From NCBI GenBank assembly GCA_023389055.1, contig JAEWFA010000002.1, forward strand, positions 1 to 64,000: a DNA stretch of 64,000 bases, written 5' to 3'. Positions 25,827 through 34,513 of the stretch are shown one piece after another (within the stretch, counting starts at the first letter, position 1; the number at the start of each line of letters is the position of its first letter). The notes under the pieces are model-generated. The model was not told where the DNA came from and did no database searches. It saw only the letters and a list, made by a program, of their open reading frames with translations. Made by a program: the position numbers and the translations under genes. The stretch comes from Pseudomonadota bacterium. GTDB taxonomy: Bacteria; Pseudomonadota; Gammaproteobacteria; Burkholderiales; Burkholderiaceae_E.

Positions 25827-27523
25827 ATGAGCCAGCCGTCGTCCCCGCGCAGCGTCCGGTCGCCCGCCGCCCCGCGTTACCGCCCGCTGGTCTTCGGCGT
25901 CACGCGCGTCGTCGTCGACGATCGCAACGACGGGTCGCTCGTCGTGCGCGCCGACCAGCCGCTCGGCGACTATCCGGCGCGGTTCGGCGACCGCCTGCTC
26001 GACGCGGCGCGCGCGTTTCCGCAGCGCGTATTCATCGCGCGTCGCCGAGCGCTTGCCGACGGCAGCAGCGGCGACTGGGAAACCGTCACCTACGGCGAGG
26101 CGCTGGCGCGCGCCCGATCGATCGCGCAGTCGCTGATCGACCGCGGCCTGGACGCCGAACGACCGCTGGCGATCCTCAGCGAGAACGGGATCGAGCACGC
26201 GCTGCTCGGGCTGGGCTGCCTGCTGGCCGGCATTCCGTGGTGTCCGGTTTCGCCTGCGTATTCGCTGTTGAGCCGCGACTTCGGCAAGTTGCGCCACGTG
26301 ATGTCGACGCTCACGCCCGGGCTCGTGTTCGCCGCCGACGCGGCACGCTATCGCGCGGCGATCGACGCAGCGGTACCGCCCGACGTCGAGCTCGTCACCG
26401 GCGAGCGCGACGTCGGCGAATTCCCCGGGCGCAGGACGACGAGCTTCGAGGCGCTCGTCGACGCAACGCCCGGCCACGCCGTCGACGCCGCCTTCGAGGC
26501 CACCGGCCCCGACACGATCGCCAAGTTCCTCTTCACGTCGGGGTCCACGCGCGAGCCGAAGGCGGTGATCAACACGCACCGGATATGGTGCGCGAACCAG
26601 CAGCAGATGCTGCAGTCGATGCCGGTGCTCGGCGAGACGCCGCCGGTGCTCGTCGACTGGCTGCCGTGGAACCACACCTTCGGCGGCAACCACAACGTCG
26701 GACTCGTGCTGTACAACGGCGGGACGCTGTACATCGACGACGGTCGCCCGACGCCGGCAGGGATCGGCGCGACGCTGCGCAACCTGCGCGAGATCGCTCC
26801 CACCGTCTACTTCAACGTGCCGCTCGGCTTCGAGGAGGCGACTCTGCACTGCGGCGCACGCTGCTGTCGCGCGTGCGGATGTTCTTCTATGCCGGCGCTG
26901 CGCTCGGACAACCGGTGTGGGACGCGCTGCACGAGGCGCAGGAACGCGAAATCGGCGAGCGCATCGTGATGGGCACCGGACTGGGCATGACCGAATCGAG
27001 TCCCTTCGCGTTGTTCGTCACGAACCCGCAGGTTCGCGCCGGCGACCTCGGCGTTCCCGCACCGGGCGTCGAGTTGAAGCTCGCGCGGTGCGGCGACAAG
27101 ATCGAGGCGCGCTATCGCGGGCCGAATGTGACGCCCGGCTACTGGCGCGCGCCGCAGGAAACGCGCGACGCCTTCGACGACGAAGGCTTCTTGCGCACCG
27201 GCGACGCCGTGCAGTGGATCGACGAGAGCAACCGTCACAAGGGGCTGCGCTTCGACGGACGCGTTGCCGAGGATTTCAAGCTCTCCAGCGGAAGCTTCGT
27301 CAGCGTCGGACCGCTGCGCGCGCGCATCGTCGCGCTCGGCGCACCCTACGTGCAGGACGCCGTCATCACCGGGCTGAACCGCAACGACGTGGGCGCGCTG
27401 ATCTTCCCTACCCCGCGGGTGCGCGAGCTCGCCGGCCTGCCTGCCGACGCGCCGCTCGAACACGCATTCGCACCGATCGCCGAAACGTACCTCGGCGCCG
27501 GTACGTCGAGCGAGCCACTATGA
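25827..27523 (+). pseudogene. fcs: Feruloyl-CoA synthase-like gene, frameshifted and 3'-truncated
   Basis: Acyl-AMP ligases of this family activate ferulate and related hydroxycinnamates. From 25827 (AAGGAG before the ATG) the frame reads the family pattern up to DWLPWNHTFGGNHN, LYNGGTLYIDDGRPTP and VYFNVPLGFEE near 26837. It then shifts: the protein continues one base out of frame as SALRRTLLSRVRMFFYAGAALG and MGTGLGMTESSPFA up to the stop at 27523. Compared with the family (about 610-630 residues) about 6-10 residues are missing at the shift, and the last about 90 residues, with the conserved GEITDKGYIN and its catalytic lysine, are absent. The phosphate loop is also degenerate: TSGSTREPKA instead of TSGSTGxPKG. 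Both defects mean it should not make an active ligase. A sequencing error could explain the shift, but not the lost C-terminus. Confidence 0.8.
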
Positions 27524-27557
27524 TGGCGCCTTCGTTTTTCGTCGCGCCCCTGCCCGA

Positions 27558-27977
27558 ATGAGCAAATTCACCACCATGACCGTCGAAGTGCGCTTCGGCG
27601 ACTGCGACCCGGCCGGAATCGTCTTCTACCCGCGATACCACCGCTGGATGGACGCCGCCTCGCTGCACTTCTTCATGAGTTTCGGCGTGCCCCCGTGGCA
27701 CGTGCTCGAACGCATCAATGGCGTGATCGGCACGCCGATGCTCGAACACACCACGCGCTTCATGAAGACCGCGACCTACGGCGAGACGATCCAGATCCGC
27801 ACCGAGGTCGAGGAGTGGCGCAACAAGGTCTTCATCCAGAAACACACGATCACGCGCGGCGACGACGTGTTGTGCGAGAGCCGCGAGACGCGCGCATTCT
27901 GCGTGCGCGACCCGAACGACCGCTCGCGCGTACGCGCGATCCCGATACCCGAGGACATCCTCGAACGCTGCCGATGA
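27558..27977 (+). CDS. 4-hydroxybenzoyl-CoA thioesterase family protein
   Basis: Hot-dog fold thioesterase, 139 residues. VRFGDCDPAGIVFYPRYHRWMD (residues 11-32) carries the catalytic Asp of the 4HBT type (DCDPAGIVF), with the Phe/Tyr and helix after it. Such enzymes release free acids from hydroxybenzoyl-CoA or related aromatic thioesters. It follows the fcs remnant by 34 bases and overlaps marR as ATGA, so it belongs to the aromatic cluster. With the ligase broken, its natural substrate must be made elsewhere; the phenol cluster at 30-41 kb is a candidate source of 4-hydroxybenzoate derivatives. Confidence 0.9.
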   Translation: MSKFTTMTVEVRFGDCDPAGIVFYPRYHRWMDAASLHFFMSFGVPPWHVLERINGVIGTPMLEHTTRFMKTATYGETIQIRTEVEEWRNKVFIQKHTITRGDDVLCESRETRAFCVRDPNDRSRVRAIPIPEDILERCR

Positions 27978-28510
27978 GCGCAGGGGCGCCGCGTCGTCGC
28001 GGCGGGGCATCGGGCGCGCGACTCGCGCCCGGCGCGCACGACGGTCCCGCCGTCGCGCACTCGCCCACGCTACCCCCCGGGCAACGCGCGCTCGGCGCGC
28101 TCGTCGGATACAACTGCCGACGCGCGTATCTCGCCGTCGTCGAGCGCTCGATGCGATACATGAGCGAGAACGGCCTGCGGCCCGCATCGTTCTCGGTGCT
28201 CTCGCTGGTTCATCACGAACCGGGACTGAACAGCCGCCAGGTCTCCAGGGCGCTCGGCGTGCACCCGCCCAACCTCGTCTCGATCATCGCCACGCTCGAA
28301 GCGCGCGGCTTGATCGAGCGCCGGCCCGACCCGGCGGACGCGCGCTCGCTCGGACTGCACCCCACCTCCGAGGGCAGCCGCCTCGCCGCACGCCTCGAGC
28401 GCCAGTTGACGCGCGCCGAGATCGAGGCGACGGCGATGCTCAGCGACACCGAGCGCGAGACGCTGCTCGCATTGCTCGGGCGCATCTGGTCGTCGCCGCA
28501 GACGTCCTGA
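27974..28510 (+). CDS. MarR family transcriptional regulator
   Basis: 178 residues. After a 30-residue low-complexity start comes the winged-helix core: LRPASFSVLSLVHHEPGLNSRQVSRALGVHPPNLVSIIATLEARGLIERR and the wing DPADARSLGLHPTSEGSR. MarR proteins that sit in hydroxycinnamate clusters respond to the CoA-thioester (CouR/FerR-like), so it may repress the promoter at 25727-25769. The ATG overlaps the thioesterase stop by ATGA. The MFS gene follows 5 bases later. Confidence 0.92.
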   Translation: MSAGAPRRRGGASGARLAPGAHDGPAVAHSPTLPPGQRALGALVGYNCRRAYLAVVERSMRYMSENGLRPASFSVLSLVHHEPGLNSRQVSRALGVHPPNLVSIIATLEARGLIERRPDPADARSLGLHPTSEGSRLAARLERQLTRAEIEATAMLSDTERETLLALLGRIWSSPQTS

Positions 28511-28515
28511 AGCCG

Positions 28516-29838
28516 ATGCGCGCACGCCCCGACGCCCGGCGATCGTCGAGCCTTTTCCACGGCTGGATCGTCGTCTGGGCGGCATTCGCGGTGATGACCG
28601 TGATCTTCGGCGTCGCCTACTCGTTCGCCGCCTTCTTCGAGCCTCTCGCCCGCGAGTTCGACGCGAAGCGCGCCGACGTCTCGTGGATGTTCGGACTGGC
28701 GTCGCTGCTGTACTTCTCGCTCGGCGTCGTCGGCGGCGCGCTCGCCGACCGCCACGGCCCGCGGATGACCGGCATCGTCGGCATCACGCTAGTGTCGGCC
28801 GGGCTGCTGCTGTCGAGCTTGGCCACCGATCTGTACAGCATCTATCTCGCGTACGGACTGGGCATCGGCCTGGGCGTGGCGATGGCCTACACGCCGTCGA
28901 TGGGCGCCGTGCAGCCGTGGTTCGTGCGCCGCCGCGGACTCGCCTCCGGCATCGCGAGTTCCGGCATCGGAGCCGGAACGCTCGTCGTTCCGCTGCTCGC
29001 CGCCTGGCTCATCGAAACCTTCGACTGGCGCGACGCGATGCGCGGCCTCGCGCTGTTCTCGCTGGTCGTCGGACTGGCGGCCGCCTGGTTGCTCGACCGC
29101 AACCCGGCCGCGCGCGGACTCGCGCCGGACGGCGACGCGCTCGACGTTCCGACCACCAACCCGAGTGCCGCAACGGGGCGCAAGCCCGCGAGGGCGGCCT
29201 TGCCGACGCGAGCGCGGGCGGCCCCGCAGTTGCCGGGACTGCTGCTGCGCGAGACGGTTCGCACGCGCCGCTTCCGCTGGCTGTACGCCGCGGCGCTCTT
29301 CGCCGGCGCGCCGATGTTCGTCCCCTTCGCCCACCTGTCGGCCGCCGCGCGCGATATCGGCATCGGCGAAGCGCAGGCGATCGCGCTGGTCGGGCTGATC
29401 GGCATCGGCAGCCTCGTCGGCCGCTTCGCGATCGGCGCGCTCGCCGACAGGCTCGGCCGGCTTAAGACGCACGTCGTCGCGCAATTCGCGCTCGGCGCCT
29501 CGTTCGCGCTGTGGTGGCTGGGCGGACCGTACGCGAACTGGGCGCTGTTCGCGCTCGTCTTCGGCCTGTCCTACGGCGGCATCGTCTCGCTGCTGCCGCC
29601 GATCTGCTCGGACCTGTTCGGACTGCGCGCGGTGTCGAGCACGATCGGGTTGCTGTACTCCGGTGCGGGCTTCGGCGCGCTGCTCGGGCCCGTCCTGGCG
29701 GGCGCGCTGTTCGACCGGTACGGAAATTACGATGCCGCAATCGCGCTGTGCGCCGGCGCGTCGGCGCTTGCGACATTCGCGGCGTGGCGCGTGCTGCGCC
29801 TGGCGTCGGCTGCCCGGCTTGCGCGCACGAGTTCGTGA
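28516..29838 (+). CDS. MFS transporter (oxalate/formate antiporter-like)
   Basis: Twelve-helix major facilitator protein of 440 residues. The first half has HGWIVVWAAFAVMTVIFGVAYSFAAFFEPLAREF and GGALADRHGPR (loop 2-3), with MAYTPSMGAVQPWFVRRRGLASGIA as in the OFA and monocarboxylate groups; the second half repeats the pattern with GALADRLGRLK. A loop of about 60 residues lies between helices 6 and 7. It probably carries an aromatic or dicarboxylic acid for the cluster of which it is the last gene; only weak context supports this. Confidence 0.9.
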   Translation: MRARPDARRSSSLFHGWIVVWAAFAVMTVIFGVAYSFAAFFEPLAREFDAKRADVSWMFGLASLLYFSLGVVGGALADRHGPRMTGIVGITLVSAGLLLSSLATDLYSIYLAYGLGIGLGVAMAYTPSMGAVQPWFVRRRGLASGIASSGIGAGTLVVPLLAAWLIETFDWRDAMRGLALFSLVVGLAAAWLLDRNPAARGLAPDGDALDVPTTNPSAATGRKPARAALPTRARAAPQLPGLLLRETVRTRRFRWLYAAALFAGAPMFVPFAHLSAAARDIGIGEAQAIALVGLIGIGSLVGRFAIGALADRLGRLKTHVVAQFALGASFALWWLGGPYANWALFALVFGLSYGGIVSLLPPICSDLFGLRAVSSTIGLLYSGAGFGALLGPVLAGALFDRYGNYDAAIALCAGASALATFAAWRVLRLASAARLARTSS

Positions 29839-30003
29839 GCTGGCGCAAAGCTGGAAAGCGCTGCAATTCCCGCTGCGGAAACCGCCGCCCATCTCGAGGC
29901 GCAGCACTTCGCAGCGAAATGATCAGGCAGAACAGGGGGGCGGCTTCGTCGTCGTCGGCCCGCGCAGAGCGCCGCCTCGACGTGCCGCTGAAACATCGGC
30001 GTC
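29839..30003. other. Convergent gap between MFS and ligase genes
   Basis: 165 bases between the ends of two convergent genes. No terminator with a T-run, no small gene and no repeat stands out. Confidence 0.3.
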
Positions 30004-31662
30004 TCAGGCGCCCCGCTCCGCCTCCTGCAGCGCCCGCCACAGGATCTTCCCCGTCGCCGACTTCGGCAGCGCGTCGACGAACTCGACGATGCGCGGCACC
30101 TTGTATGCCGCCATCTTCGCGCGCGCCCAGTCGGCGATCTCCTCGCCGGCGACCTTGCCTCGCGCCGCGTCGCGCAGCACCACGATCGCCTTCACCGTTT
30201 CGCCGCGGTATGCGTCCTGCGCCGCGATCACGCACGCTTCCTGGATCGCGGGATGCGCGTAGAGCATGGCCTCGACCTCGGCCGGCCAGACCTTGAAACC
30301 CGACGCGTTGATCATCCGCTTCAGCCGGTCGACGAGGAAGAAGTAGCCGTCTTCGTCGGTACGACCGAGGTCGCCCGTGCGCAGGAATCGCCGGCCGTCG
30401 ATCTCGACGAAGGCTTCGCGCGTGGCCGCCTCGTTGCCCCAGTAGCCGTGGAACACCTGCGGGCCGTCCACGACGATCTCGCCCACCTCTCCCGCGGACA
30501 GCTCGCGCATCGTGTCGACGTCGACGACGCGCGCGTCGGTGTCGAAGATCGGGATGCCCAGGCATTGTCGTTTCGGCCGCTGCGGCGGATTGATGTGCGA
30601 CGGCGCCATCGTCTCGGTGAGTCCGTAACCTTCGACGTATTCGATGCCGCACAACTCCTGCAGGCGCGCGGCGACTGCCTCGGGCATTGCCGCTCCGCCG
30701 CCGCTCATCCGGTCGATGCTCGCGAGCGACGCGCGGCTCAACCCGGGCTGGGACAGGAAATCGACCACCATCGTCGGAATCGCCGTCCAGGCGCTGACCC
30801 GGTATCGCTCGATCAGGCGCGCGGCGACCGCTCGGTCCCAACGCGGCAGCAGCACGACGGTCGCGCCGATGAACAGCGGCCCGTTCATGCTGCCCTGCAT
30901 GCCGGTGACGTGAAAGAACGGCAAAACGGCAAGCACCGTGGCGTCCTGCGTCAGGCCGAACCATTGCAGCCCGGCGATCGCGGTGAACTGCGCGCTGCGA
31001 TGCGTGTGCATGCAGCCCTTGGGGCGGCCGGTGGTACCCGACGTGTACGGCATCACGCACAGGTCGTCCGGGCCCACGGCGAGGGCGCCCGGCCGAAGGT
31101 TCGCTGTCATGGCCGAGTGCCAGGCGGTCGCGCGGCTGTCGTCGATGTCGGCGCGCGGTGCCGCAACGAAGTCCGGGACCGCGAGATCGGTCTGCGTCTC
31201 GAGGTAATCGGAATAGGTTGCGACGAGTACGCGTGCCAGCGGATCGCCCAGCAGGGGACGCACGCGTGGATACAACTCCTGCGCGACGATCGCCACGCGT
31301 GCGCCGCTGTCGCGCACGCAATGGCGCAACTCCTCCTCGAGGTTCATCGGATTGATCGGCACGACGACCGCGTTGGCGCGCAGGATCGCGTAATAGCCGA
31401 TGACGAACTGCGGACTGTTCTGCAGGTACAGCAGCACGCGATCGCCGCGCCGCACGCCGGCTTGCCGCTCGAGCCAGCCGGCCAGTCGCTCGACCTCGTC
31501 GAGGAAGCGCGCGAAACCGATTCGCGTGTCGTAGAAGACGAGGTACGGCTTGTCGGGATAACGCTGCGCCGCGACGAGCGCGTTGTGCACGAGCGCGACG
31601 TCGGGCGTCGTCAGGTGATGCGGAACGCCTCGCGGCCAGAACGCGAAGTGGCGCTCGCTCAT
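30004..31662 (-). CDS. Acyl-CoA ligase (AMP-binding), last gene of the phenol-type operon
   Basis: ANL-superfamily ligase of 552 residues: activates an acid as acyl-AMP and transfers it to CoA. All signatures are intact: TSGTTGRPKGCMHTH (about 209-223), PFFHVTGMQGSM, GYGLTETMAPSH, the adenine-binding DLGRTDEDGYFFLVDRLKRMI and the C-terminal catalytic Lys in PKSATGKILWR. The sequence is of the medium/long-chain fatty-acid type, not of the benzoate- or 4-hydroxybenzoate-CoA ligase type, so it need not use 4-hydroxybenzoate. It is 65 bases downstream of ubiX on the same strand and probably co-transcribed with the phenylphosphate genes, but the gap allows a separate unit. Confidence 0.9.
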   Translation of the reverse strand: MSERHFAFWPRGVPHHLTTPDVALVHNALVAAQRYPDKPYLVFYDTRIGFARFLDEVERLAGWLERQAGVRRGDRVLLYLQNSPQFVIGYYAILRANAVVVPINPMNLEEELRHCVRDSGARVAIVAQELYPRVRPLLGDPLARVLVATYSDYLETQTDLAVPDFVAAPRADIDDSRATAWHSAMTANLRPGALAVGPDDLCVMPYTSGTTGRPKGCMHTHRSAQFTAIAGLQWFGLTQDATVLAVLPFFHVTGMQGSMNGPLFIGATVVLLPRWDRAVAARLIERYRVSAWTAIPTMVVDFLSQPGLSRASLASIDRMSGGGAAMPEAVAARLQELCGIEYVEGYGLTETMAPSHINPPQRPKRQCLGIPIFDTDARVVDVDTMRELSAGEVGEIVVDGPQVFHGYWGNEAATREAFVEIDGRRFLRTGDLGRTDEDGYFFLVDRLKRMINASGFKVWPAEVEAMLYAHPAIQEACVIAAQDAYRGETVKAIVVLRDAARGKVAGEEIADWARAKMAAYKVPRIVEFVDALPKSATGKILWRALQEAERGA

Positions 31663-31727
31663 CCGTCGCGCGGAGCGCCCCTCGCCGTCATCGGGCCTGC
31701 ATCACCGGCCCGTTTCACGGCGTCGCC

Positions 31728-32345
31728 TCACGGAGCAGCCACCCGCAACGTATTGCGCAGCGTCGCGCGATCCTCGCCGGTCCAGCGCCGGAACAGCTCG
31801 TGCTCGATGCCCACCTGGTCGAGCGCCTTGCCGATGCTCTGGTGAACGATGTCCATGATCGTCTGCGGGTGGTGGTAGAACGCCGGCATCGGCGGCAGGA
31901 TCGTCGCGCCATAGTCGGCCGCGCGCGCCATCAGCTCCAGGTGCCCCTTGTGCAGCGGCGTCTCGCGCACGAGCAGCACGAGCGGACGTCGCTCCTTCAG
32001 CGTGACGTCGGCGGCCCGCACGACAAGGTTGTAGGTGAAGGAATTGGCGATCGCCGACAGCGTCTTCACCGTGCAGGGTGCGACGATCATCCCGCGCGTG
32101 CGGAACGAGCCGCTTGCCACCGCGGCGCCGACGTCCTTGTTCGGGTAGACCACGTCTGCCAGCGCCTTGACCTCGTCGACCGAGGTGTTCGTCTCGATCG
32201 CGAGGTTCATAGTCGCAGCCTCGCTCAGGATCAGGTGCACCGGCTCGCCGAGCTGGCGCAGCACGCGCAGCATCTCGACCCCGTAGACGACCCCGGTGGC
32301 CCCGGTGATCGCAACGACCAGGGGCAGCTTCTTCGCTTCGCTCAT
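31728..32345 (-). CDS. ubiX: UbiX-family flavin prenyltransferase
   Basis: Makes prenylated FMN, the cofactor of UbiD enzymes. 205 residues; VAITGATGVVYGVEMLRVL (about 10-28), the phosphate-binding SEAAT, a serine-rich APCTVKTLSAIANSF (about 91-105), and the C-terminal LLVRETPLHKGHLELMARAADYGATILPPMPAFYH with the prenyl-transfer Glu. E. coli UbiX is 189 residues, so the length fits. It stands in the same operon as a UbiD homologue, which it presumably serves; a second copy elsewhere may serve ubiquinone synthesis. Confidence 0.93.
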   Translation of the reverse strand: MSEAKKLPLVVAITGATGVVYGVEMLRVLRQLGEPVHLILSEAATMNLAIETNTSVDEVKALADVVYPNKDVGAAVASGSFRTRGMIVAPCTVKTLSAIANSFTYNLVVRAADVTLKERRPLVLLVRETPLHKGHLELMARAADYGATILPPMPAFYHHPQTIMDIVHQSIGKALDQVGIEHELFRRWTGEDRATLRNTLRVAAP

Positions 32346-32364
32346 CGTCGCACGCTCCCGCTGC

Positions 32365-33069
32365 TCAGGCTACGCGCTGTCGAGGGGGTTCGGCAACCGC
32401 TTCGAGCGCCGCGAAGCCCGCGGCGGCCAGCGCATCGACGACCGCGCGCGGATCGGGAGCGCCGAAGCGCACGATCACCCGCGCCGGCGCCGGCTGCCCG
32501 GCCGGCGCCCCGCCCTCCGCCTGCGGCGGATCTTCCTGGCTGCCGACGGGATAGAGGCCGTGCAGCGCCGCGCCCGCCGCCTCGGCAGCGGCGCACACGC
32601 GCGCCAGCGCGCCGGGCGCGAGCCGCAGCGGCGCGAGCATGACCACGTGATCGTTCTGCGCGGCGCCGACGCAATGCGCGGCGAGCTGGAAGATCTCGTT
32701 GGCCGATATCACCCCGACCAGCTCGTCGCCGTCGAGCACCGGGAACTGCGCCACCCCGAGCTCCTGGCCCTTGCGCAGGCAATGCGCCATCGTGTCGCTC
32801 GCCTGCACGCAGGCCGGATTGCGCACCATGATGTCGCGCACGCGCAGGCGGGTGACGAAGTAGTCGAATTCGTCCGGGTTCTGCGTGCGCAGCACGAACT
32901 GGCCCATTCGCAGCAGGTTCGCGCGGGTGACGAGACCGCGCAGCCTGCCGCCTTCGACGACCGGCAGCGCGTGCAACTGGTGCTCGCTCATCAGCTGCTT
33001 GGCTTCGGAGACGAGAACGTCGCCCGCAATGGTGGTCGGGTGGGCCTGCATCCAGTTTCGAACGAGCAT
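32365..33069 (-). CDS. CBS-domain protein, phenylphosphate synthase subunit 3-like
   Basis: 234 residues, about 24 kDa, with two CBS domains: VRNWMQAHPTTIAGDVLVSEAKQLM-HALPVVEGGRLRGLVTRANLL (about 3-55) and VRDIMVRNPACVQASDTMAHCL-FPVLDGDELVGVISANEIF (about 77-130). The C-terminal 100 residues are Ala/Pro rich and end in an ACT-like segment. In Thauera aromatica the third phenylphosphate synthase protein is 24 kDa with two CBS domains and stimulates the other two, so size and neighbours match (family knowledge). Here it lies 9 bases after the Tm-1-like gene and 19 before ubiX. Confidence 0.82.
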   Translation of the reverse strand: MLVRNWMQAHPTTIAGDVLVSEAKQLMSEHQLHALPVVEGGRLRGLVTRANLLRMGQFVLRTQNPDEFDYFVTRLRVRDIMVRNPACVQASDTMAHCLRKGQELGVAQFPVLDGDELVGVISANEIFQLAAHCVGAAQNDHVVMLAPLRLAPGALARVCAAAEAAGAALHGLYPVGSQEDPPQAEGGAPAGQPAPARVIVRFGAPDPRAVVDALAAAGFAALEAVAEPPRQRVA

Positions 33070-33078
33070 CGCTACTCC

Positions 33079-34338
33079 TCACTTCGCCGCGGCCAACGCA
33101 GGCTCGGCGGTCTTGCGGTACAGCGCGAGGAACTCGTCGACGGCGACGCGCGCGAACTCCTGCGTGTACAGGTTCAGGTCGACCTTGCGCAGATGCGACG
33201 GGTCGTCCAGGCGCTGCTCGAGCCGTTGGACGAATGCCGCGTCAGCCGCCGGATCCCAGATCGAACGGCCTTCGCGATCGAGAGAGGACCAACCCCGCAA
33301 CGGGACGAGGAAGGTCCACGGTCCTTTCGCGCGATTGAGCCGCTCGGCGATCACGTCGGCCGCCTGTCGCAACTCGTCGGCGGTCGTCCGCACCTGCACG
33401 CGCAACGCGTCCTGCACGTACTGCACGCGGTCGCGCGTCTTCTCGAGCATGTCGGCGCGTCCGCCGTACGACAGGATGTCCAGGCCGCACGGGCCCAGCA
33501 CCATCGGGATGCCGGTCTCGACCGCCGCCATCAACCGATCGGGCCCGGGATCGCGGTTGCCGTGGAACAGATGCTCGACGATGCCACCGGTGCACAGGTC
33601 GATCACGCCGTGGAACATGCCGTCGCGGATCATCTCCTCCATCGCGCGGTCGCCCTTGCCCTGCGCGTGGCAGACGATCGGGATGAAGCCGCTCTCATCG
33701 AGCATCCCCATCGCACCCTGCACCGCCATCTCGCCGAAGCCGAACGACGACAACGCCACGCACGGCCGGTCGAACTCGATGTCCGTGCCCTGCGTCATCT
33801 CGACCATCCCGCAGATCGCGCCGACCGCGTTGACGATCTGCGCGCGCAGCAGCGGGTTCATCTTCACGATGTCGAGCACCGTATGGTGCATCGTGATGTC
33901 GCGCGTGCCCACGTAGCGGTCGATGTACGCCGGGTGCGCCGCCATCGGCGAGGCCATCACCTTCGGCATGCCGAAGGGCAGCGTCTTCATCACCGACGTG
34001 GCCACCAGCGTCGCCGTCCCCCCGCCGATGCCGATCACGCCGTGCACGCGCCCGGCCCGGACCAGCTCGCCGACGATCGCCGAAGCCCCACGGATCTGGT
34101 TGTTCGTCGCGGCATCGCGATCCGACCGATACTTCTCGCGCACCACCTCGATCGGCAAGCCGCCGCGCCGGGCGACCTCCTCGGTGCGAACGTCACCGGG
34201 AAAAGGCGGCGGCTCCTCCATGCTGAAGTCGACCAGGATCGCCTCGAGCCCGCGCGACGCGATCAGGTCTTTCACGAATGCAATGTCCTCGCCTCGCGTA
34301 TCGAGGTTGCAGATGATTGCCACGCCTTTTTTTTTCAT
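33079..34338 (-). CDS. Tm-1-like ATP-binding protein (UPF0261)
   Basis: 419 residues of the UPF0261/Tm-1 N-terminal family. Features: VAIICNLDTRGEDIAFVKDLI at the start, the glycine-rich nucleotide loop VIGIGGGTATLVATSVMKTLPFG (about 100-122), and a second lobe with IPIVCHAQGKGDRAMEEMI and VIDLCTGGIVEHLF. In plants the same domain in Tm-1 blocks tobamovirus replication; in bacteria the role is unknown and the genes are often near TIM-barrel enzymes or aromatic catabolism. Its place between the UbiD gene and the CBS gene of an apparent phenol operon points to a part in that pathway, for instance handling the phenylphosphate or a carboxylated intermediate. This is inference. The start is preceded by CGGAG and follows a 148-base inverted-repeat element. 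Confidence 0.85.
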   Translation of the reverse strand: MKKKGVAIICNLDTRGEDIAFVKDLIASRGLEAILVDFSMEEPPPFPGDVRTEEVARRGGLPIEVVREKYRSDRDAATNNQIRGASAIVGELVRAGRVHGVIGIGGGTATLVATSVMKTLPFGMPKVMASPMAAHPAYIDRYVGTRDITMHHTVLDIVKMNPLLRAQIVNAVGAICGMVEMTQGTDIEFDRPCVALSSFGFGEMAVQGAMGMLDESGFIPIVCHAQGKGDRAMEEMIRDGMFHGVIDLCTGGIVEHLFHGNRDPGPDRLMAAVETGIPMVLGPCGLDILSYGGRADMLEKTRDRVQYVQDALRVQVRTTADELRQAADVIAERLNRAKGPWTFLVPLRGWSSLDREGRSIWDPAADAAFVQRLEQRLDDPSHLRKVDLNLYTQEFARVAVDEFLALYRKTAEPALAAAK

Positions 34339-34365
34339 GACGCACTCCGTGCGTGAGATGAGTTG

Positions 34366-34513
34366 GTGAAGGGAGAAGGGCGAAGGGTGAAGGGGGCCGA
34401 GCCGGCTGCCCCGTGCATCCTTCTCGTCACCCCTCCCGGTTCTCGTCGTCCGTCCAACGCGCGGACCCCCGCAGTGGCCCGGCCCCCTTCACCCTTCACC
34501 CTTCCCCCTTCAC
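34366..34513. repeat. 33-bp imperfect inverted repeat, 82-base loop, between UbiD and Tm-1-like genes
   Basis: The left arm (34366-34398) and right arm (34481-34513) are complementary at 31 of 33 positions. Each arm is itself a string of GTGAAGGG/GAAGGG units, purine-rich on one strand and pyrimidine-rich on the other. The right arm covers the UbiD stop codon, so the element grew or inserted at the gene end. In the transcript it would form a very long stem between the two coding regions. It looks like a small repeat element or an mRNA processing/stabilising structure; no T-run follows in the direction of the operon. Confidence 0.75.
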
